DNA of 64,000 nt from Oscillospiraceae bacterium. Its GTDB lineage: Bacteria; Bacillota; Clostridia; Oscillospirales; Acutalibacteraceae. Position numbers and translations under genes: made by a program. The stretch covers positions 102,572 to 166,571 of the forward strand of contig SVQH01000001.1 in the NCBI GenBank assembly GCA_015065425.1. Direction: 5' to 3'. The notes below the pieces were generated by a model. It saw only the letters and a program-made list of their open reading frames with translations, made no database searches and was not told where the DNA came from. Shown piece after piece: positions 1-9,399 of the stretch; position 1 is the stretch's first letter; every line of letters starts with the position of its first letter.

Positions 1-645
1 GTGGTCGTCGATAATTGCAGCGGTACTTTCATCTGCCACAAAACGCTCACCGTTTATTTCAAGATAACCTTCAACCTTAAAAAGGTCCTTCTGTGAATAA
101 AGAGGTCTGTTCGAGTCAAAAGGAATGCTTACAATGCTGGGTTTTGAAACTCTCTTAAGCTTTACTCTGTAATCAATGGTTCCCGCATCTTTATTGCTTG
201 AATAACCTGAAACAATAGCTTCGCCGTCCTGGAAATTGTTTACGTATCTTATCTTGACTCTTTCACCTTTTGAGAATGTCTCTGCGGAATTGAGAAGTGT
301 ATCTGATATACATGCCTTTGAGGCTGGAAGCATTTCCTGCCAATACGAGCATTTTTTTGTTCTCTTGTCATAAAGAACAGTAAGTGCAGTACCGAAAAGC
401 CCCATATTGCAGACAGCGGTAAGAAGAATTACTTTATCAAAATTAATTTCAGTAGCTTCCCATAAAGTAAGCTTATACTTGTTAAAGCGGTTAGGAAGGG
501 AAGAGGGTTTATTTACATTGAGAAAATCCATTTTCGGAAATTCTTTATCAAAAGTACCAAAATGACAGTTACCGAATTCATCAATAACATTATCGGGGGT
601 CGCTACAGCTTCACGCTTTGCGGAAAGAAAAGATCTGAAATCCAT
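1..645 (-). CDS. DUF2804 family protein (3' end cut by window edge)
   Basis: Open frame from an ATG at 645 (plus-strand cat 643-645) preceded by AAAGGAGAA, running off the left edge after 215 codons. Conserved-looking stretches include FDKEFPKMDFLNVN, LWEATEINFDKVILLTAVCN and a terminal STAAIIDDH. These match my memory of the DUF2804 family, whose DDHRGYYPY-like motif would continue past the edge. The biochemical role of the family is not established. It is divergent from deoC, with a separate promoter for each. Confidence that it is a gene is high; the family name rests on recognition only. Confidence 0.75.
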   Translation of the reverse strand, partial: MDFRSFLSAKREAVATPDNVIDEFGNCHFGTFDKEFPKMDFLNVNKPSSLPNRFNKYKLTLWEATEINFDKVILLTAVCNMGLFGTALTVLYDKRTKKCSYWQEMLPASKACISDTLLNSAETFSKGERVKIRYVNNFQDGEAIVSGYSSNKDAGTIDYRVKLKRVSKPSIVSIPFDSNRPLYSQKDLFKVEGYLEINGERFVADESTAAIIDDH

Positions 646-676
646 AACAATTCTCCTTTATTAATATTCTGTATCA

Positions 677-705
677 AGTATACAAATTAATGGCTTTATT
701 GTCAA
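677..705 (-). promoter_or_regulatory. sigma-A promoter of the DUF2804 gene
   Basis: Read on the minus strand: -35 TTGACA (705-700), 17-bp spacer, -10 TATACT (682-677). It lies about 30 bp upstream of the start codon. Confidence 0.75.
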
Positions 706-737
706 TATTAGTGAGGTACTATAATTTATCCGAAATA

Positions 738-766
738 TTGTAAATTCGGTTTTATGATGCTATAAT
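738..766 (+). promoter_or_regulatory. sigma-A promoter of deoC
   Basis: TTGTAA (738-743), 17-bp spacer, TATAAT (761-766). Transcription would begin near 773, so the in-frame ATG at 765 falls inside the -10 box and cannot be the start. This fixes the deoC start at 792. Confidence 0.7.
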
Positions 767-791
767 GAAAAAAAACAATCAGGAGACAAAA

Positions 792-1463
792 ATGGAAATT
801 TCGGAAATTTTATCAAAAGTAGATCATACACTGTTAAAGCAGGATGCAACTTCTGACGACATAATAAAAATATGTGACGATGCAATAGAATACGGCTGTG
901 CATCAGTTTGCATACCTCCCTCTTATGTCAGTTTTGCAAAAAAATATGTCGACGGCAAAATAGCTGTTTGTACTGTTATAGGCTTTCCGAACGGCTATAA
1001 CACAAAAGAAGTCAAGTGCTTTGAAACAGAGAATGCTGTCAGAAACGGTGCAGATGAAATTGACATGGTAATAAACATCGGTGCCGTAAAAGAAGGTCAC
1101 TTCGGGGATGTTCTTGACGAAATAAAAGCCGTGAGAAAATCATGTGAAGGTAAAATACTTAAAGTTATTATTGAAACATGTCTTCTTAATGAAGAAGAAA
1201 AAATCAGAATGTGCAAAATAGTATCTGAATCAGGTGCTGATTACATAAAAACTTCAACAGGCTTCTCAACAGGCGGTGCAACACTTGAAGATATTGTTCT
1301 TATGAAAAATAACTGCTCACCAAAGCTTCACATAAAAGCCGCAGGTGGCATTTCAAGTCTTTCAGATGCAAAAAATTTTATTGATGCAGGTGCTGAAAGA
1401 CTCGGCACAAGCAGAATTATAAAAATAGTTAAAAACGAGAAAACAGAGAGTTTGTCATATTAA
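792..1463 (+). CDS. deoC: Deoxyribose-phosphate aldolase
   Basis: A class I aldolase of 224 aa that cleaves 2-deoxyribose 5-phosphate to glyceraldehyde 3-phosphate and acetaldehyde in deoxynucleoside salvage; cytosolic. The Schiff-base lysine is in ADYIKTSTGF (K153), the second lysine in HIKAAGG, and EIDMVINIGA is a typical DeoC strand. The start at 792 is chosen because AGGAG (781-785) sits 6 nt upstream and the promoter excludes the ATG at 765. It appears monocistronic; the PAP2 gene downstream has its own promoter. Length is normal for the family. Confidence 0.95.
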   Translation: MEISEILSKVDHTLLKQDATSDDIIKICDDAIEYGCASVCIPPSYVSFAKKYVDGKIAVCTVIGFPNGYNTKEVKCFETENAVRNGADEIDMVINIGAVKEGHFGDVLDEIKAVRKSCEGKILKVIIETCLLNEEEKIRMCKIVSESGADYIKTSTGFSTGGATLEDIVLMKNNCSPKLHIKAAGGISSLSDAKNFIDAGAERLGTSRIIKIVKNEKTESLSY

Positions 1464-1497
1464 GAATTTTTTGCTCGACTTATTAATATTTTTATTG

Positions 1498-1526
1498 TTG
1501 ATTTTTGCACTTATGTATGATAAAAT
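1498..1526 (+). promoter_or_regulatory. Probable promoter of the PAP2 gene
   Basis: TTGATT (1498-1503), 17-bp spacer, TAAAAT (1521-1526), about 30 bp before the start codon. Confidence 0.5.
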
Positions 1527-1554
1527 AACTGCAATAATTTTATGGAGGTAAAAT

Positions 1555-2259
1555 ATGGATCCTGTAGTTGTAGAAAATGCTGTTGCCGTATGGTTCAATA
1601 ATATTTTCGGTTCTTTTGATTTCAACATTCTGAATTTTTATAACACTCTTCATGAAAGTGTGTTCGGAGGAATACTTGATATATTCTTCCTGATTTATAC
1701 TCACCTTGGTGACGACGGAATACTTTTTATTCTTTTGGGACTTATCTTACTGCTCTTCAAAAAGACAAGAAAAGTCGGTGCAGGTATGCTCGGCGGCATC
1801 ATAATCGGAGCACTTATAACAAATGTTACACTGAAGCCCTTTGTTGAGCGTCCGAGACCTTTTGAGCTTTATGAATATCTTAATGAGCCCAATGCTCTTC
1901 TTTTCAAGGAATGGTGGGAAGGAATGGGTTCTGTTGAAGCTTCTTCAATGCGTTCATTCCCCTCAGGCCATACAACATCTGCCGTTGCGGCACTTTTCCC
2001 TGTTTTCCTTTACTGTGACAAGAAAAAGAGCTGGTTGGCACTTGTTGCCGCCGTACTTATGGGAGCATCAAGAAACTATGTAATGGTTCATTATCCCTCC
2101 GATGTACTCGGCGGAATAATTGTGGGTGCAATAGCAGGTATCCTTGCTTTCCTCATTGTAAATTTCGTCTATAAGAAGTTATCAGAAAATGATAAAATAG
2201 GCAAAAAAATAGTAAGCTTTGATTTAGCTGAAGTAATAAAAAGCAGGAAAAAAGCCTGA
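1555..2259 (+). CDS. PAP2-family membrane phosphatase
   Basis: A 234-aa integral membrane protein with the three acid phosphatase motifs: K....RPRP near residues 94-103, PSGH (136-139) and SR.....H...D (172-183). The two catalytic histidines are present. Such enzymes dephosphorylate lipid phosphates or undecaprenyl diphosphate on the outer membrane face; the substrate cannot be read from sequence. About six hydrophobic segments surround the motifs. The ribosome binding site GGAGG lies 8 nt before the ATG. A strong terminator follows, so it is probably its own transcription unit. Confidence 0.88.
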   Translation: MDPVVVENAVAVWFNNIFGSFDFNILNFYNTLHESVFGGILDIFFLIYTHLGDDGILFILLGLILLLFKKTRKVGAGMLGGIIIGALITNVTLKPFVERPRPFELYEYLNEPNALLFKEWWEGMGSVEASSMRSFPSGHTTSAVAALFPVFLYCDKKKSWLALVAAVLMGASRNYVMVHYPSDVLGGIIVGAIAGILAFLIVNFVYKKLSENDKIGKKIVSFDLAEVIKSRKKA

Positions 2260-2265
2260 TATCTG

Positions 2266-2294
2266 ACCGCTGTTCATCCGAACAGCGGTTTTTG
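2266..2294 (+). terminator. Rho-independent terminator after the PAP2 gene
   Basis: A 10-bp perfect stem (ACCGCTGTTC 2266-2275 with GAACAGCGGT 2280-2289), 4-nt loop, then TTTTGCTTT. Confidence 0.85.
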
Positions 2295-2317
2295 CTTTAA
2301 AATATTTTATTATAATA

Positions 2318-2346
2318 TTGAATAACTGAAAAGAATGTTATATAAT
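2318..2346 (+). promoter_or_regulatory. Promoter of the iol operon
   Basis: TTGAAT (2318-2323), 17-bp spacer, TATAAT (2341-2346), downstream of the PAP2 terminator. I see no other strong promoter before iolG, so this likely drives iolJ to iolG. The in-frame ATG at 2335 lies between the two boxes and is not a start. I did not recognise an IolR operator. Confidence 0.7.
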
Positions 2347-2373
2347 TATTTTCGTATAAACAGAGGTGATTTA

Positions 2374-3219
2374 ATGCTTGTACCAATGAAAACACTTTTG
2401 CATCAAGCTGAAAAAAATAATTCTGCTGTCGGAGCTTTCAGCGTCGGAAATATGGAAATGGTTATGGGAGCAATAAAAGCTGCTGAAGACATGAAAACTC
2501 CGATAATTCTTCAGATTGCTGAAAAACGACTTAAAAACTCGCCCCTTGAACTTATGGCTCCGATGATGATATCGGCAGCAAAGAATTCATCGGTTGACAT
2601 TGCTGTTCATCTTGACCACGGTTTAAGTATTGAGTGCATCAGAAAAGCACTTGATTACGGATTTACTTCCGTAATGCTTGATTGCTCTTTGAAGCCCTTG
2701 GAAGAAAACATAAAACTTACCAAAGAAATTGTTTCACTTGCAAAAACTACTGATGCAACCGTTGAAGCAGAACTCGGTGTTGTCGGCGGAAACGAAGGGG
2801 ACACTGAAAAACATATCATCACATGTACCGACCCCGATGTTGCGAAATATTTCTGCTACAAAACAAAAATTGATGCTCTTGCAGTTGCAATAGGAAATGC
2901 TCACGGAAATTATCCTGTACTTCCCGAACTTCGTTTTGATGTCCTTGAAAAGATACATAAAAAGACAGATATTCCACTTGTACTACACGGAGGAACAGGA
3001 ATAACAGATGAAATGTTCAGAAAAGCTATTTCTCTGGGAATAAGAAAAATCAATATCGCAACTGCAAGTTTTGATTCACTTACAGAATATGCAGAAGATT
3101 ATCTCACAAAAGAAAATAATCACGATTATTTCACTCTTTCAGCAAAAATGGCAGAGGGTGTTTATAAAAATATAGTAAAGCATATCGAAATTTTTAACAA
3201 CAAGGAGAAGTTGTCATGA
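2374..3219 (+). CDS. iolJ: Class II aldolase, probable 2-deoxy-5-keto-gluconate-6-phosphate aldolase
   Basis: A 281-aa zinc-dependent fructose-bisphosphate/tagatose-bisphosphate aldolase family protein. Visible motifs are VHLDHG (metal and catalytic region), VEAELGVVGG, GNAHGNY (metal-binding His), LVLHGGTG and KINIAT (phosphate binding). As the first gene of an inositol operon it most likely cleaves 2-deoxy-5-keto-D-gluconate 6-phosphate to dihydroxyacetone phosphate and malonate semialdehyde (IolJ role); a generic FBP aldolase cannot be excluded by sequence alone. The start at 2374 follows AGAGGTGA with 5-nt spacing. It overlaps iolC by 4 nt (ATGA). Confidence 0.85.
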   Translation: MLVPMKTLLHQAEKNNSAVGAFSVGNMEMVMGAIKAAEDMKTPIILQIAEKRLKNSPLELMAPMMISAAKNSSVDIAVHLDHGLSIECIRKALDYGFTSVMLDCSLKPLEENIKLTKEIVSLAKTTDATVEAELGVVGGNEGDTEKHIITCTDPDVAKYFCYKTKIDALAVAIGNAHGNYPVLPELRFDVLEKIHKKTDIPLVLHGGTGITDEMFRKAISLGIRKINIATASFDSLTEYAEDYLTKENNHDYFTLSAKMAEGVYKNIVKHIEIFNNKEKLS

Positions 3220-4232
3220 AATACATAGAATTTGACAAAAGCAAAAAATACGACCTTATTCTTGTAGGCAGAGTAGCAGTTGATTTCAATCCCGTTGATT
3301 ATTACTGTCCTCTTAATGAAAGCACAACTTTCAAAAGATATCTCGGCGGTTCACCCGCAAATATTGCGGTAGGACTTGCAAGACTCGGTAAAAAATGCGG
3401 TTTCTTTGCAAGAGTTTCCGATGATCAGTTCGGTACATTTGTAACGAACTTTTTCGATAAAGAAGGAATAGATACCTCAAGAATAGTTCGTTGCAAGAAC
3501 GGCGAAAAAATAGGTCTTACATTCACTGAAATCAAGTCAGAAACCGAAAGCAGCATCGTCATGTACCGAAATGAAGCTGCTGACTTAAAACTTGAATGTG
3601 AAGACATTGACGAAGAATACATAAAAGATGGTGCGGCTGTTCTTATATCAGGTGTCGCTCTTGCAGAGAGCCCCTCAAGAGAAGCAACTCTTAAGGCAAT
3701 GCAGATTGCAAAGAAAAATAATATTCCCGTTATCTTTGTTCTCGATTACAGAGCATATAACTGGAAGAACAAGGATGAAATTGCAGTTTATTATTCAATA
3801 GTTGCTTCAAATGCTGATATGATAATAGGCTCCCGTGAAGAATATGACCTTCTTGAAGGACTTCTCGGTCTTGACGGTACAGATAAGACATCCGCCGCCT
3901 ACTGGCAGAGCAAGGGAGCCAAAATCGTTATTGTCACCCACGGTAAGCAGGGCTCAACTGCATATACCAATGACGGTCAGGATTTCTCAATAAAACCCTT
4001 CCCCGTAAAGCTTCTTAAATCTTTCGGAGGCGGAGACGGATATACTTCTGCCTTCCTTTACAGTCTCTTTGAAGGTAAAGAAATAATAGACTGTCTTGAA
4101 TTCGGTTCAGCATCTGCCGCAATGCTCGTTGCAAGTCATGCATGCTCTCAGGATATGCCCACAGCAAAGCAGGTAGAAGATTTCATAGCTGCCGAAAAAG
4201 CCGAATACGGCGAAATGGTAGCAAGAGTATAA
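3216..4232 (+). CDS. iolC: 5-dehydro-2-deoxygluconokinase
   Basis: A 338-aa PfkB-family sugar kinase. The N-terminal GGSPANIAVGLARLG and the C-terminal GGGDGYTSAF (catalytic Asp, anion hole) are diagnostic; the usual GAGD is GGGD here. It phosphorylates 2-deoxy-5-keto-D-gluconate with ATP, making the IolJ substrate. Translation is coupled to iolJ through the ATGA overlap, and iolB follows after 12 nt. Length and position match iolC of other Firmicutes. Confidence 0.93.
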   Translation: MKYIEFDKSKKYDLILVGRVAVDFNPVDYYCPLNESTTFKRYLGGSPANIAVGLARLGKKCGFFARVSDDQFGTFVTNFFDKEGIDTSRIVRCKNGEKIGLTFTEIKSETESSIVMYRNEAADLKLECEDIDEEYIKDGAAVLISGVALAESPSREATLKAMQIAKKNNIPVIFVLDYRAYNWKNKDEIAVYYSIVASNADMIIGSREEYDLLEGLLGLDGTDKTSAAYWQSKGAKIVIVTHGKQGSTAYTNDGQDFSIKPFPVKLLKSFGGGDGYTSAFLYSLFEGKEIIDCLEFGSASAAMLVASHACSQDMPTAKQVEDFIAAEKAEYGEMVARV

Positions 4233-4244
4233 AGGAGACATTTT

Positions 4245-5015
4245 ATGTTTGAATACCCTTCCTTTGACAGCAATAATGTTCGTCTTCTGTGTGAGATGAA
4301 CGGCAAAAATGCTGATATGAACATGACAATATATGTTAAAAAGCTTCTCAAAGGCGAAGAATTTTCTCTTTGCGAAGAAAATAATGAAACTGCTGTACTT
4401 CTTCTTTCAGGAAATGTAGTTTTTTCCTGGGGAGACGAAAACAGAGAGTGCAAAAGAGCCAATCCCTTTGAAAAAAAGCCCTATGCACTTCATGTTTCAA
4501 AAAATACATCATTTACAATAAAGGCACTGCAAGACAGTGAATTTATTGTAGAACAGACAGATAACGAAAAAGAATTTGAACCTCATTTCTATGATCCCGA
4601 AAACTGTCTCTATCAGGAGTTCGGTCTCGGTCAGTGGGGAGGTGCCGGTCACAGAATAGTATCAACTATGTTTGACTACGATAATGCACCTTATTCAAAT
4701 CTTGTTCTCGGAGAAGTCTTTACTCAGCCGGGCAAATGGTCAAGTTATCCGCCTCATCACCATCCCCAGCCTGAAGTATATTATTATTGCTTTGATAAGC
4801 CGCAGGGCTTCGGAGCCTGTTATATAGGCGAGGAAGTGTTCAAAAGCAAAGACGGTTCTTTCTGCTGTATACCCTCAGGTGAGGTACATCAGCAGGCTGC
4901 AGCTCCCGGATATGAAATGTATTATGTCTGGATGATAAGACACATTGACGGTGACCCATGGTACAAAACAACAAGATTTGTTCCCGTTGAACACATCTGG
5001 CTTACAGAATGCTAA
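4245..5015 (+). CDS. iolB: 5-deoxy-glucuronate isomerase
   Basis: A 256-aa bicupin enzyme converting 5-deoxy-D-glucuronate to 2-deoxy-5-keto-D-gluconate. The metal-binding cupin motif is YPPHHHPQPEVYYY (residues near 167-180), with a later histidine in IPSGEVHQ. The ribosome binding site AAAGGAGA precedes the ATG. It sits between iolC and iolD in the operon, the usual neighbourhood. Confidence 0.93.
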   Translation: MFEYPSFDSNNVRLLCEMNGKNADMNMTIYVKKLLKGEEFSLCEENNETAVLLLSGNVVFSWGDENRECKRANPFEKKPYALHVSKNTSFTIKALQDSEFIVEQTDNEKEFEPHFYDPENCLYQEFGLGQWGGAGHRIVSTMFDYDNAPYSNLVLGEVFTQPGKWSSYPPHHHPQPEVYYYCFDKPQGFGACYIGEEVFKSKDGSFCCIPSGEVHQQAAAPGYEMYYVWMIRHIDGDPWYKTTRFVPVEHIWLTEC

Positions 5016-5037
5016 TTTGAATTAAGGAGTAAAACTT

Positions 5038-6960
5038 ATGGCTATAATGACAACAGCACAGGCTCTTGTTAAATTCCTCAATAATCAGTATGTTTCCTTT
5101 GACGGAAAAGAAACAAGATTTGTAGACGGTATTTTTACTGTATTCGGACACGGAATAGTATGCGGTCTCGGTCAGGCTCTCGATGAAGCCCCGGGTGAGT
5201 TGAAGGTTTATCAGGGAAAAAACGAACAGGGGATGGCTCATGTTGCTGCATCCTTTGCAAAACAGAACAACAGAAGAAAAATAATTGCCTGTTCATCATC
5301 CATAGGTCCCGGTGCCGCGAATATGATAACAGCGGCAGCGACAGCTACGGTCAACAATGTTCCGCTTCTTCTTTTCCCTGCGGATACATTCTCCTGCCGC
5401 CAGCCCGACCCCGTTCTTCAGCAGTTTGAACAAAGTCACTCTCTTGCAATAACAACAAACGATGCATATAAACCCGTATGCCGTTATTGGGACAGAGTCG
5501 CACGTCCCGAGCATCTTATGAGTGCAATGATAAATGCTATGAGAGTACTTACAGATACAGCAAACACAGGAGCAGTCTGTATTTCACTTTGTCAAGATGT
5601 AGAAGGGGAGAGCTATGATTTCCCCGAAGCATTCTTTGCTAAAAGAGTACATAAAATAACAAGAATAAACCCCGCAGACGATGAACTTCAGGACATAGCT
5701 GAAATTATTCTCTCAGCAAAAAAGCCCCTTCTTATAGCAGGCGGCGGTGTGCGATATTCGGAAGCAGGTAAAACCGTTGAAGATTTCTGTGCAAAATTCA
5801 ATATTGCACTCGCTGAGACGCAAAACGGCAAGAGTGCGGTTCTTTCTTCCCATTCCCATAATCTCGGCGGTGTAGGTGTTACAGGTAATCTTGCGGCTAA
5901 CAGAATCGCTAAGGCTGCCGATGTTGTAATAGGCATCGGTACAAGATTCTCCGATTTTACAACAGCATCAAAATCACTGTATCAGAATCCTGATGTAAAG
6001 TTTGTAACAATTAACACAGACCGCTTTGATGCTTATAAGCTTGATGCCGTAAAATGTGTCGGTGACGCAAAGCTTACTGTTGAAAAGCTTGATAAAATAC
6101 TTTCCGACAAGGGATATAAGACAGAATATACGACTGAAATTGCAGATGCAAAAGCTGATTGGGCAAAGGAAATGGATATTCTTTCTGCTTATTCATATAA
6201 CGAAAATTTTGAGCCTCTGATAAAGGCAAGATACGAAAAGACTATTCCCGAATTTGTTGATATGTATAAAGGTGCCGTAACTCAGACCGCAGCACTCGCT
6301 TATATCAGAAATAATATTGCCGATGATGCCATTGCAGTTGCCGCCGCAGGTTCTCTTCCCGGATGTATGCAAAGAATGTGGACTTCTGATGTGAGAGATA
6401 CATACAATATGGAATACGGCTATTCCTGTATGGGCTATGAAATCGCAGGTGCACTCGGCTCAAAGATGGCAGAGCCTGACAGGGAAGTATATGCTTTCTG
6501 CGGAGACGGAAGCTATCTTATGCTCCATTCCGAACTTGTAACCTCAATTCAGGAAGGTAAGAAAATAAATGTACTTCTTTTTGATAATGCAGGATTTGGT
6601 TGCATAAACAATCTTCAGATGAGTAACGGTATCGGCAATCTTGCAACAGAGTTTAGAAAAAGAGATGAAAACGGAGAGCTTTTAGGAGACCTGATGCCCA
6701 TTGACTTTGCAATGTCAGCAGCCGGCTACGGTGTGAAGACTTATTCCGTAAGAACCATGGATGAACTGGCTGCTGCACTGGAAGACAGTAAAAAACAGAC
6801 CGTTTCAACTCTTATTGACATAAAAGTACTTCCCAAATCAATGACAGACGGCTATGATGCCTGGTGGCATGTGGGTATTGCTTCAACTTCATCAAAGGAT
6901 TCCGTAAGGAATGCATATAAAAATAAAGCAGAAAATCTTGAAAAGGCAAGGAGATATTGA
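5038..6960 (+). CDS. iolD: 3D-(3,5/4)-trihydroxycyclohexane-1,2-dione hydrolase
   Basis: A 640-aa thiamine-diphosphate enzyme that opens the ring of the dehydrated inosose to give 5-deoxy-glucuronate. The N-terminal Pyr domain holds the activating glutamate in [11 protein letters not shown]; the central domain has the Rossmann-like [18 protein letters not shown]; the C-terminal PP domain carries the ThDP motif GDGSYLML through [10 protein letters not shown]. The ribosome binding site is AAGGAGT. Length is normal for IolD. Confidence 0.95.
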   Translation: MAIMTTAQALVKFLNNQYVSFDGKETRFVDGIFTVFGHGIVCGLGQALDEAPGELKVYQGKNEQGMAHVAASFAKQNNRRKIIACSSSIGPGAANMITAAATATVNNVPLLLFPADTFSCRQPDPVLQQFEQSHSLAITTNDAYKPVCRYWDRVARPEHLMSAMINAMRVLTDTANTGAVCISLCQDVEGESYDFPEAFFAKRVHKITRINPADDELQDIAEIILSAKKPLLIAGGGVRYSEAGKTVEDFCAKFNIALAETQNGKSAVLSSHSHNLGGVGVTGNLAANRIAKAADVVIGIGTRFSDFTTASKSLYQNPDVKFVTINTDRFDAYKLDAVKCVGDAKLTVEKLDKILSDKGYKTEYTTEIADAKADWAKEMDILSAYSYNENFEPLIKARYEKTIPEFVDMYKGAVTQTAALAYIRNNIADDAIAVAAAGSLPGCMQRMWTSDVRDTYNMEYGYSCMGYEIAGALGSKMAEPDREVYAFCGDGSYLMLHSELVTSIQEGKKINVLLFDNAGFGCINNLQMSNGIGNLATEFRKRDENGELLGDLMPIDFAMSAAGYGVKTYSVRTMDELAAALEDSKKQTVSTLIDIKVLPKSMTDGYDAWWHVGIASTSSKDSVRNAYKNKAENLEKARRY

Positions 6961-6961
6961 T

Positions 6962-7855
6962 ATGCTCAATAAAAACAAAGTAAAACTCGGTATAGCCCCT
7001 ATAGGTTGGACAAATGACGATATGCCAGACCTTGGAGCAGAAAACACATTCCAGCAGTGCGTTTCCGAAATGGCACTCGCAGGATTTACAGGCTGTGAAG
7101 TCGGCAACAAGTATCCTAAAGATACAGCTGTTCTCAAAAAGGCACTTGACCTTCGCGGAATGCAGATTTGTAATGCATGGTTTTCAACATTCCTTACTAC
7201 AAAGCCCTATGAAGAGACAGAAAAAGAATTCATCAAACACATCACATTCTTAAAAGAAATGGGTGCAAAGGTTGTCGGTGTTTCCGAACAGGGACATTCC
7301 ATTCAGGGAACTGAGCTTTCAATCTTTGATGACAAATATGTTATGAATGATGATGAATGGGATATGCTCACGACAGGGCTTAACAAGCTCGGAAAAGTTG
7401 CAAAGGATATGGGAATAGCTCTTACTTTCCATCACCACATGGGAACCGTTGTTCAGACAGCAGCTGAAATTGACAGACTTATGGAAAATACAGATCCCGA
7501 GCTTTTCAGCCTTCTTTTCGACTCGGGTCATCTTGCATACTGCGGAGAAGATTATATGGCTGTGCTTAAAAAGTATGCAAAGAGAATCAAGCACGTGCAC
7601 CTTAAAGATATCCGTCCTGATGTTATATCCAAGGTAAAAGAAGAAAAATTAAGCTTCTTACAGGGGGTAAGACTCGGAACATTTACCGTTCCCGGTGACG
7701 GTGCCATTGATTTTGCACCCATATTCGATGTACTTGCAGAAACAGGCTATGAAGGATATGTGCTTGTTGAAGCAGAGCAGGATCCAGCAATCGCAAATCC
7801 TTTTGAATATGCACTTAAAGCAAGAAAATATATTGCTGAAAAGGCAGGACTTTAA
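6962..7855 (+). CDS. iolE: Myo-inosose-2 dehydratase
   Basis: A 297-aa xylose isomerase-like TIM-barrel protein that dehydrates 2-keto-myo-inositol. Typical features are [15 protein letters not shown] at the N terminus, [21 protein letters not shown] and KHVHLKDIR (metal-ligand regions), and LVEAEQDPA near the end. The start at 6962 is 1 nt past the iolD stop and follows AAGGAGA (6947-6953); an in-frame ATG at 6911 lies inside iolD without a ribosome binding site. Confidence 0.93.
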   Translation: MLNKNKVKLGIAPIGWTNDDMPDLGAENTFQQCVSEMALAGFTGCEVGNKYPKDTAVLKKALDLRGMQICNAWFSTFLTTKPYEETEKEFIKHITFLKEMGAKVVGVSEQGHSIQGTELSIFDDKYVMNDDEWDMLTTGLNKLGKVAKDMGIALTFHHHMGTVVQTAAEIDRLMENTDPELFSLLFDSGHLAYCGEDYMAVLKKYAKRIKHVHLKDIRPDVISKVKEEKLSFLQGVRLGTFTVPGDGAIDFAPIFDVLAETGYEGYVLVEAEQDPAIANPFEYALKARKYIAEKAGL

Positions 7856-7873
7856 TACTAAAGGAGAATATAA

Positions 7874-9379
7874 ATGGCTGAAAAATTAAAATATTTTTGT
7901 AACGGTCAATATATTGAATCAAAGACCGAGGTTTATTATGACCTTCATAACCCCTCAACAGGAGAAATCACAGGATATGCTCCCTGCTGCACAGCTGACG
8001 AAGTAAATGAAGCTATCGCAGCTGCAAAGGCAGCATATCCCTCATGGAGTGCAACTCCAGCAATCAAGCGTTCTCAGATTCTTTTCAAGGTAAGAGAGCT
8101 TATAATGGAGCACATGGAAGAGCTTACCCGCCTCGTTGCTGAAGAAAACGGCAAGGTATGGGCAGAAGCTGAAGGTGATGTTCTCAAAGCAAAAGAAGGA
8201 ACCGAACTTGCAATTCAGGCGCCCTCACTCATGATGGGCGAGAGCCTTATGGATGCATCAAAAGGCTTTGACACAGTTTTATATCGTGAATCAATGGGGG
8301 TTTTTGCAGGCATAGTACCCGTAAATTTCCCTGCTATGATTCCTTTCGGTTGGATGGTTCCCGTATGCGTTGCTACGGGTAATACAATGGTTCTCAAAGC
8401 CGCATCTCTTACACCGAGAACAGCACTTCGCATTGCTGAACTTTATAAAGAAGCGGGACTTCCCGACGGTGTTATAAATGTAGTTACCTGTTCAAGAAAA
8501 GAAATTGATCTTATACTTGAACATCCTGATGTAAAGGGAATCACTTTTGTAGGCTCTACACCTGTCGGAAAGCTTATCTATCAAAAGGCTGCCGCAAACG
8601 GCAAACGTGTTCAGGCACTTTGTCAGGCAAAGAACCACGCACTTGTTATGTCCGATGCACCCATTGAACGAACTGTTGCAGGTATCATAAATTCCGCTTA
8701 CGGTTGTGCAGGTCAGAGATGTATGGCTCTTTCATGCTGTGTTGTTGAAGAAGCAATAGCTGATGAATTTGTTTCAGAACTCAAGAAACAGGCTTCTCAG
8801 ATTAAAGTCGGTCCCGCAGTTGATAAGACTTCAAAGCTCGGTCCCATTACATATAAAAAGCACTATGATGAGGTTATTGCCGACATTGACAAGGGCATCA
8901 GAGAAGGTGCAACACTTGTTCTCGACGGCAGAGACTGCAAGGTTGAAGGCTTCCCGAACGGCTATTATGTCGGTCCCACAATTTTTGATAACGTTACTGA
9001 AGAAATGACAATCGGCAGAGACGAAGTTTTCGGTCCCGTCCTTTCAATCAAGAGATGCAAGACTTTCCGTGAAGGTCTTGAAATTATGAATAACAACCCC
9101 TATGCAAACGGCTCTGTTATATTTACACAGAATGGCTATTTTGCAAGAGAGTTTGTTCGTCATACCCACGGTGGTATGGTCGGTGTCAATGTCGGTATTC
9201 CCGTGCCGATAGGGTTCTTCCCCTTTGCAGGTCATAAGGATTCCTTCTTCGGCGATCTTCATTGCCTCGGCAAGGATGCATACCGCTTCTTTACTGAAAG
9301 CAAGTGCGTAACACAGCGTTGGTTCGATGAAGAAGAAAAGACAAATACGGCTGTTTCCACATGGGACGGCACAATTTAA
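7874..9379 (+). CDS. iolA: Methylmalonate-semialdehyde / malonate-semialdehyde dehydrogenase (CoA-acylating)
   Basis: A 501-aa aldehyde dehydrogenase superfamily enzyme. The catalytic cysteine lies in GQRCMALS, and the NAD-binding FVGSTPVGKLIY is present. MmsA/IolA enzymes use CoA and NAD+ to convert malonate semialdehyde to acetyl-CoA and CO2, the last step of inositol breakdown. It is in the operon between iolE and iolG with an AAAGGAGA ribosome binding site. It supplies acetyl-CoA and NADH, a plausible link to pduL and the hydrogenase in this window. Confidence 0.92.
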   Translation: MAEKLKYFCNGQYIESKTEVYYDLHNPSTGEITGYAPCCTADEVNEAIAAAKAAYPSWSATPAIKRSQILFKVRELIMEHMEELTRLVAEENGKVWAEAEGDVLKAKEGTELAIQAPSLMMGESLMDASKGFDTVLYRESMGVFAGIVPVNFPAMIPFGWMVPVCVATGNTMVLKAASLTPRTALRIAELYKEAGLPDGVINVVTCSRKEIDLILEHPDVKGITFVGSTPVGKLIYQKAAANGKRVQALCQAKNHALVMSDAPIERTVAGIINSAYGCAGQRCMALSCCVVEEAIADEFVSELKKQASQIKVGPAVDKTSKLGPITYKKHYDEVIADIDKGIREGATLVLDGRDCKVEGFPNGYYVGPTIFDNVTEEMTIGRDEVFGPVLSIKRCKTFREGLEIMNNNPYANGSVIFTQNGYFAREFVRHTHGGMVGVNVGIPVPIGFFPFAGHKDSFFGDLHCLGKDAYRFFTESKCVTQRWFDEEEKTNTAVSTWDGTI

Positions 9380-9399
9380 ACTATAAGGAGAAATAAACT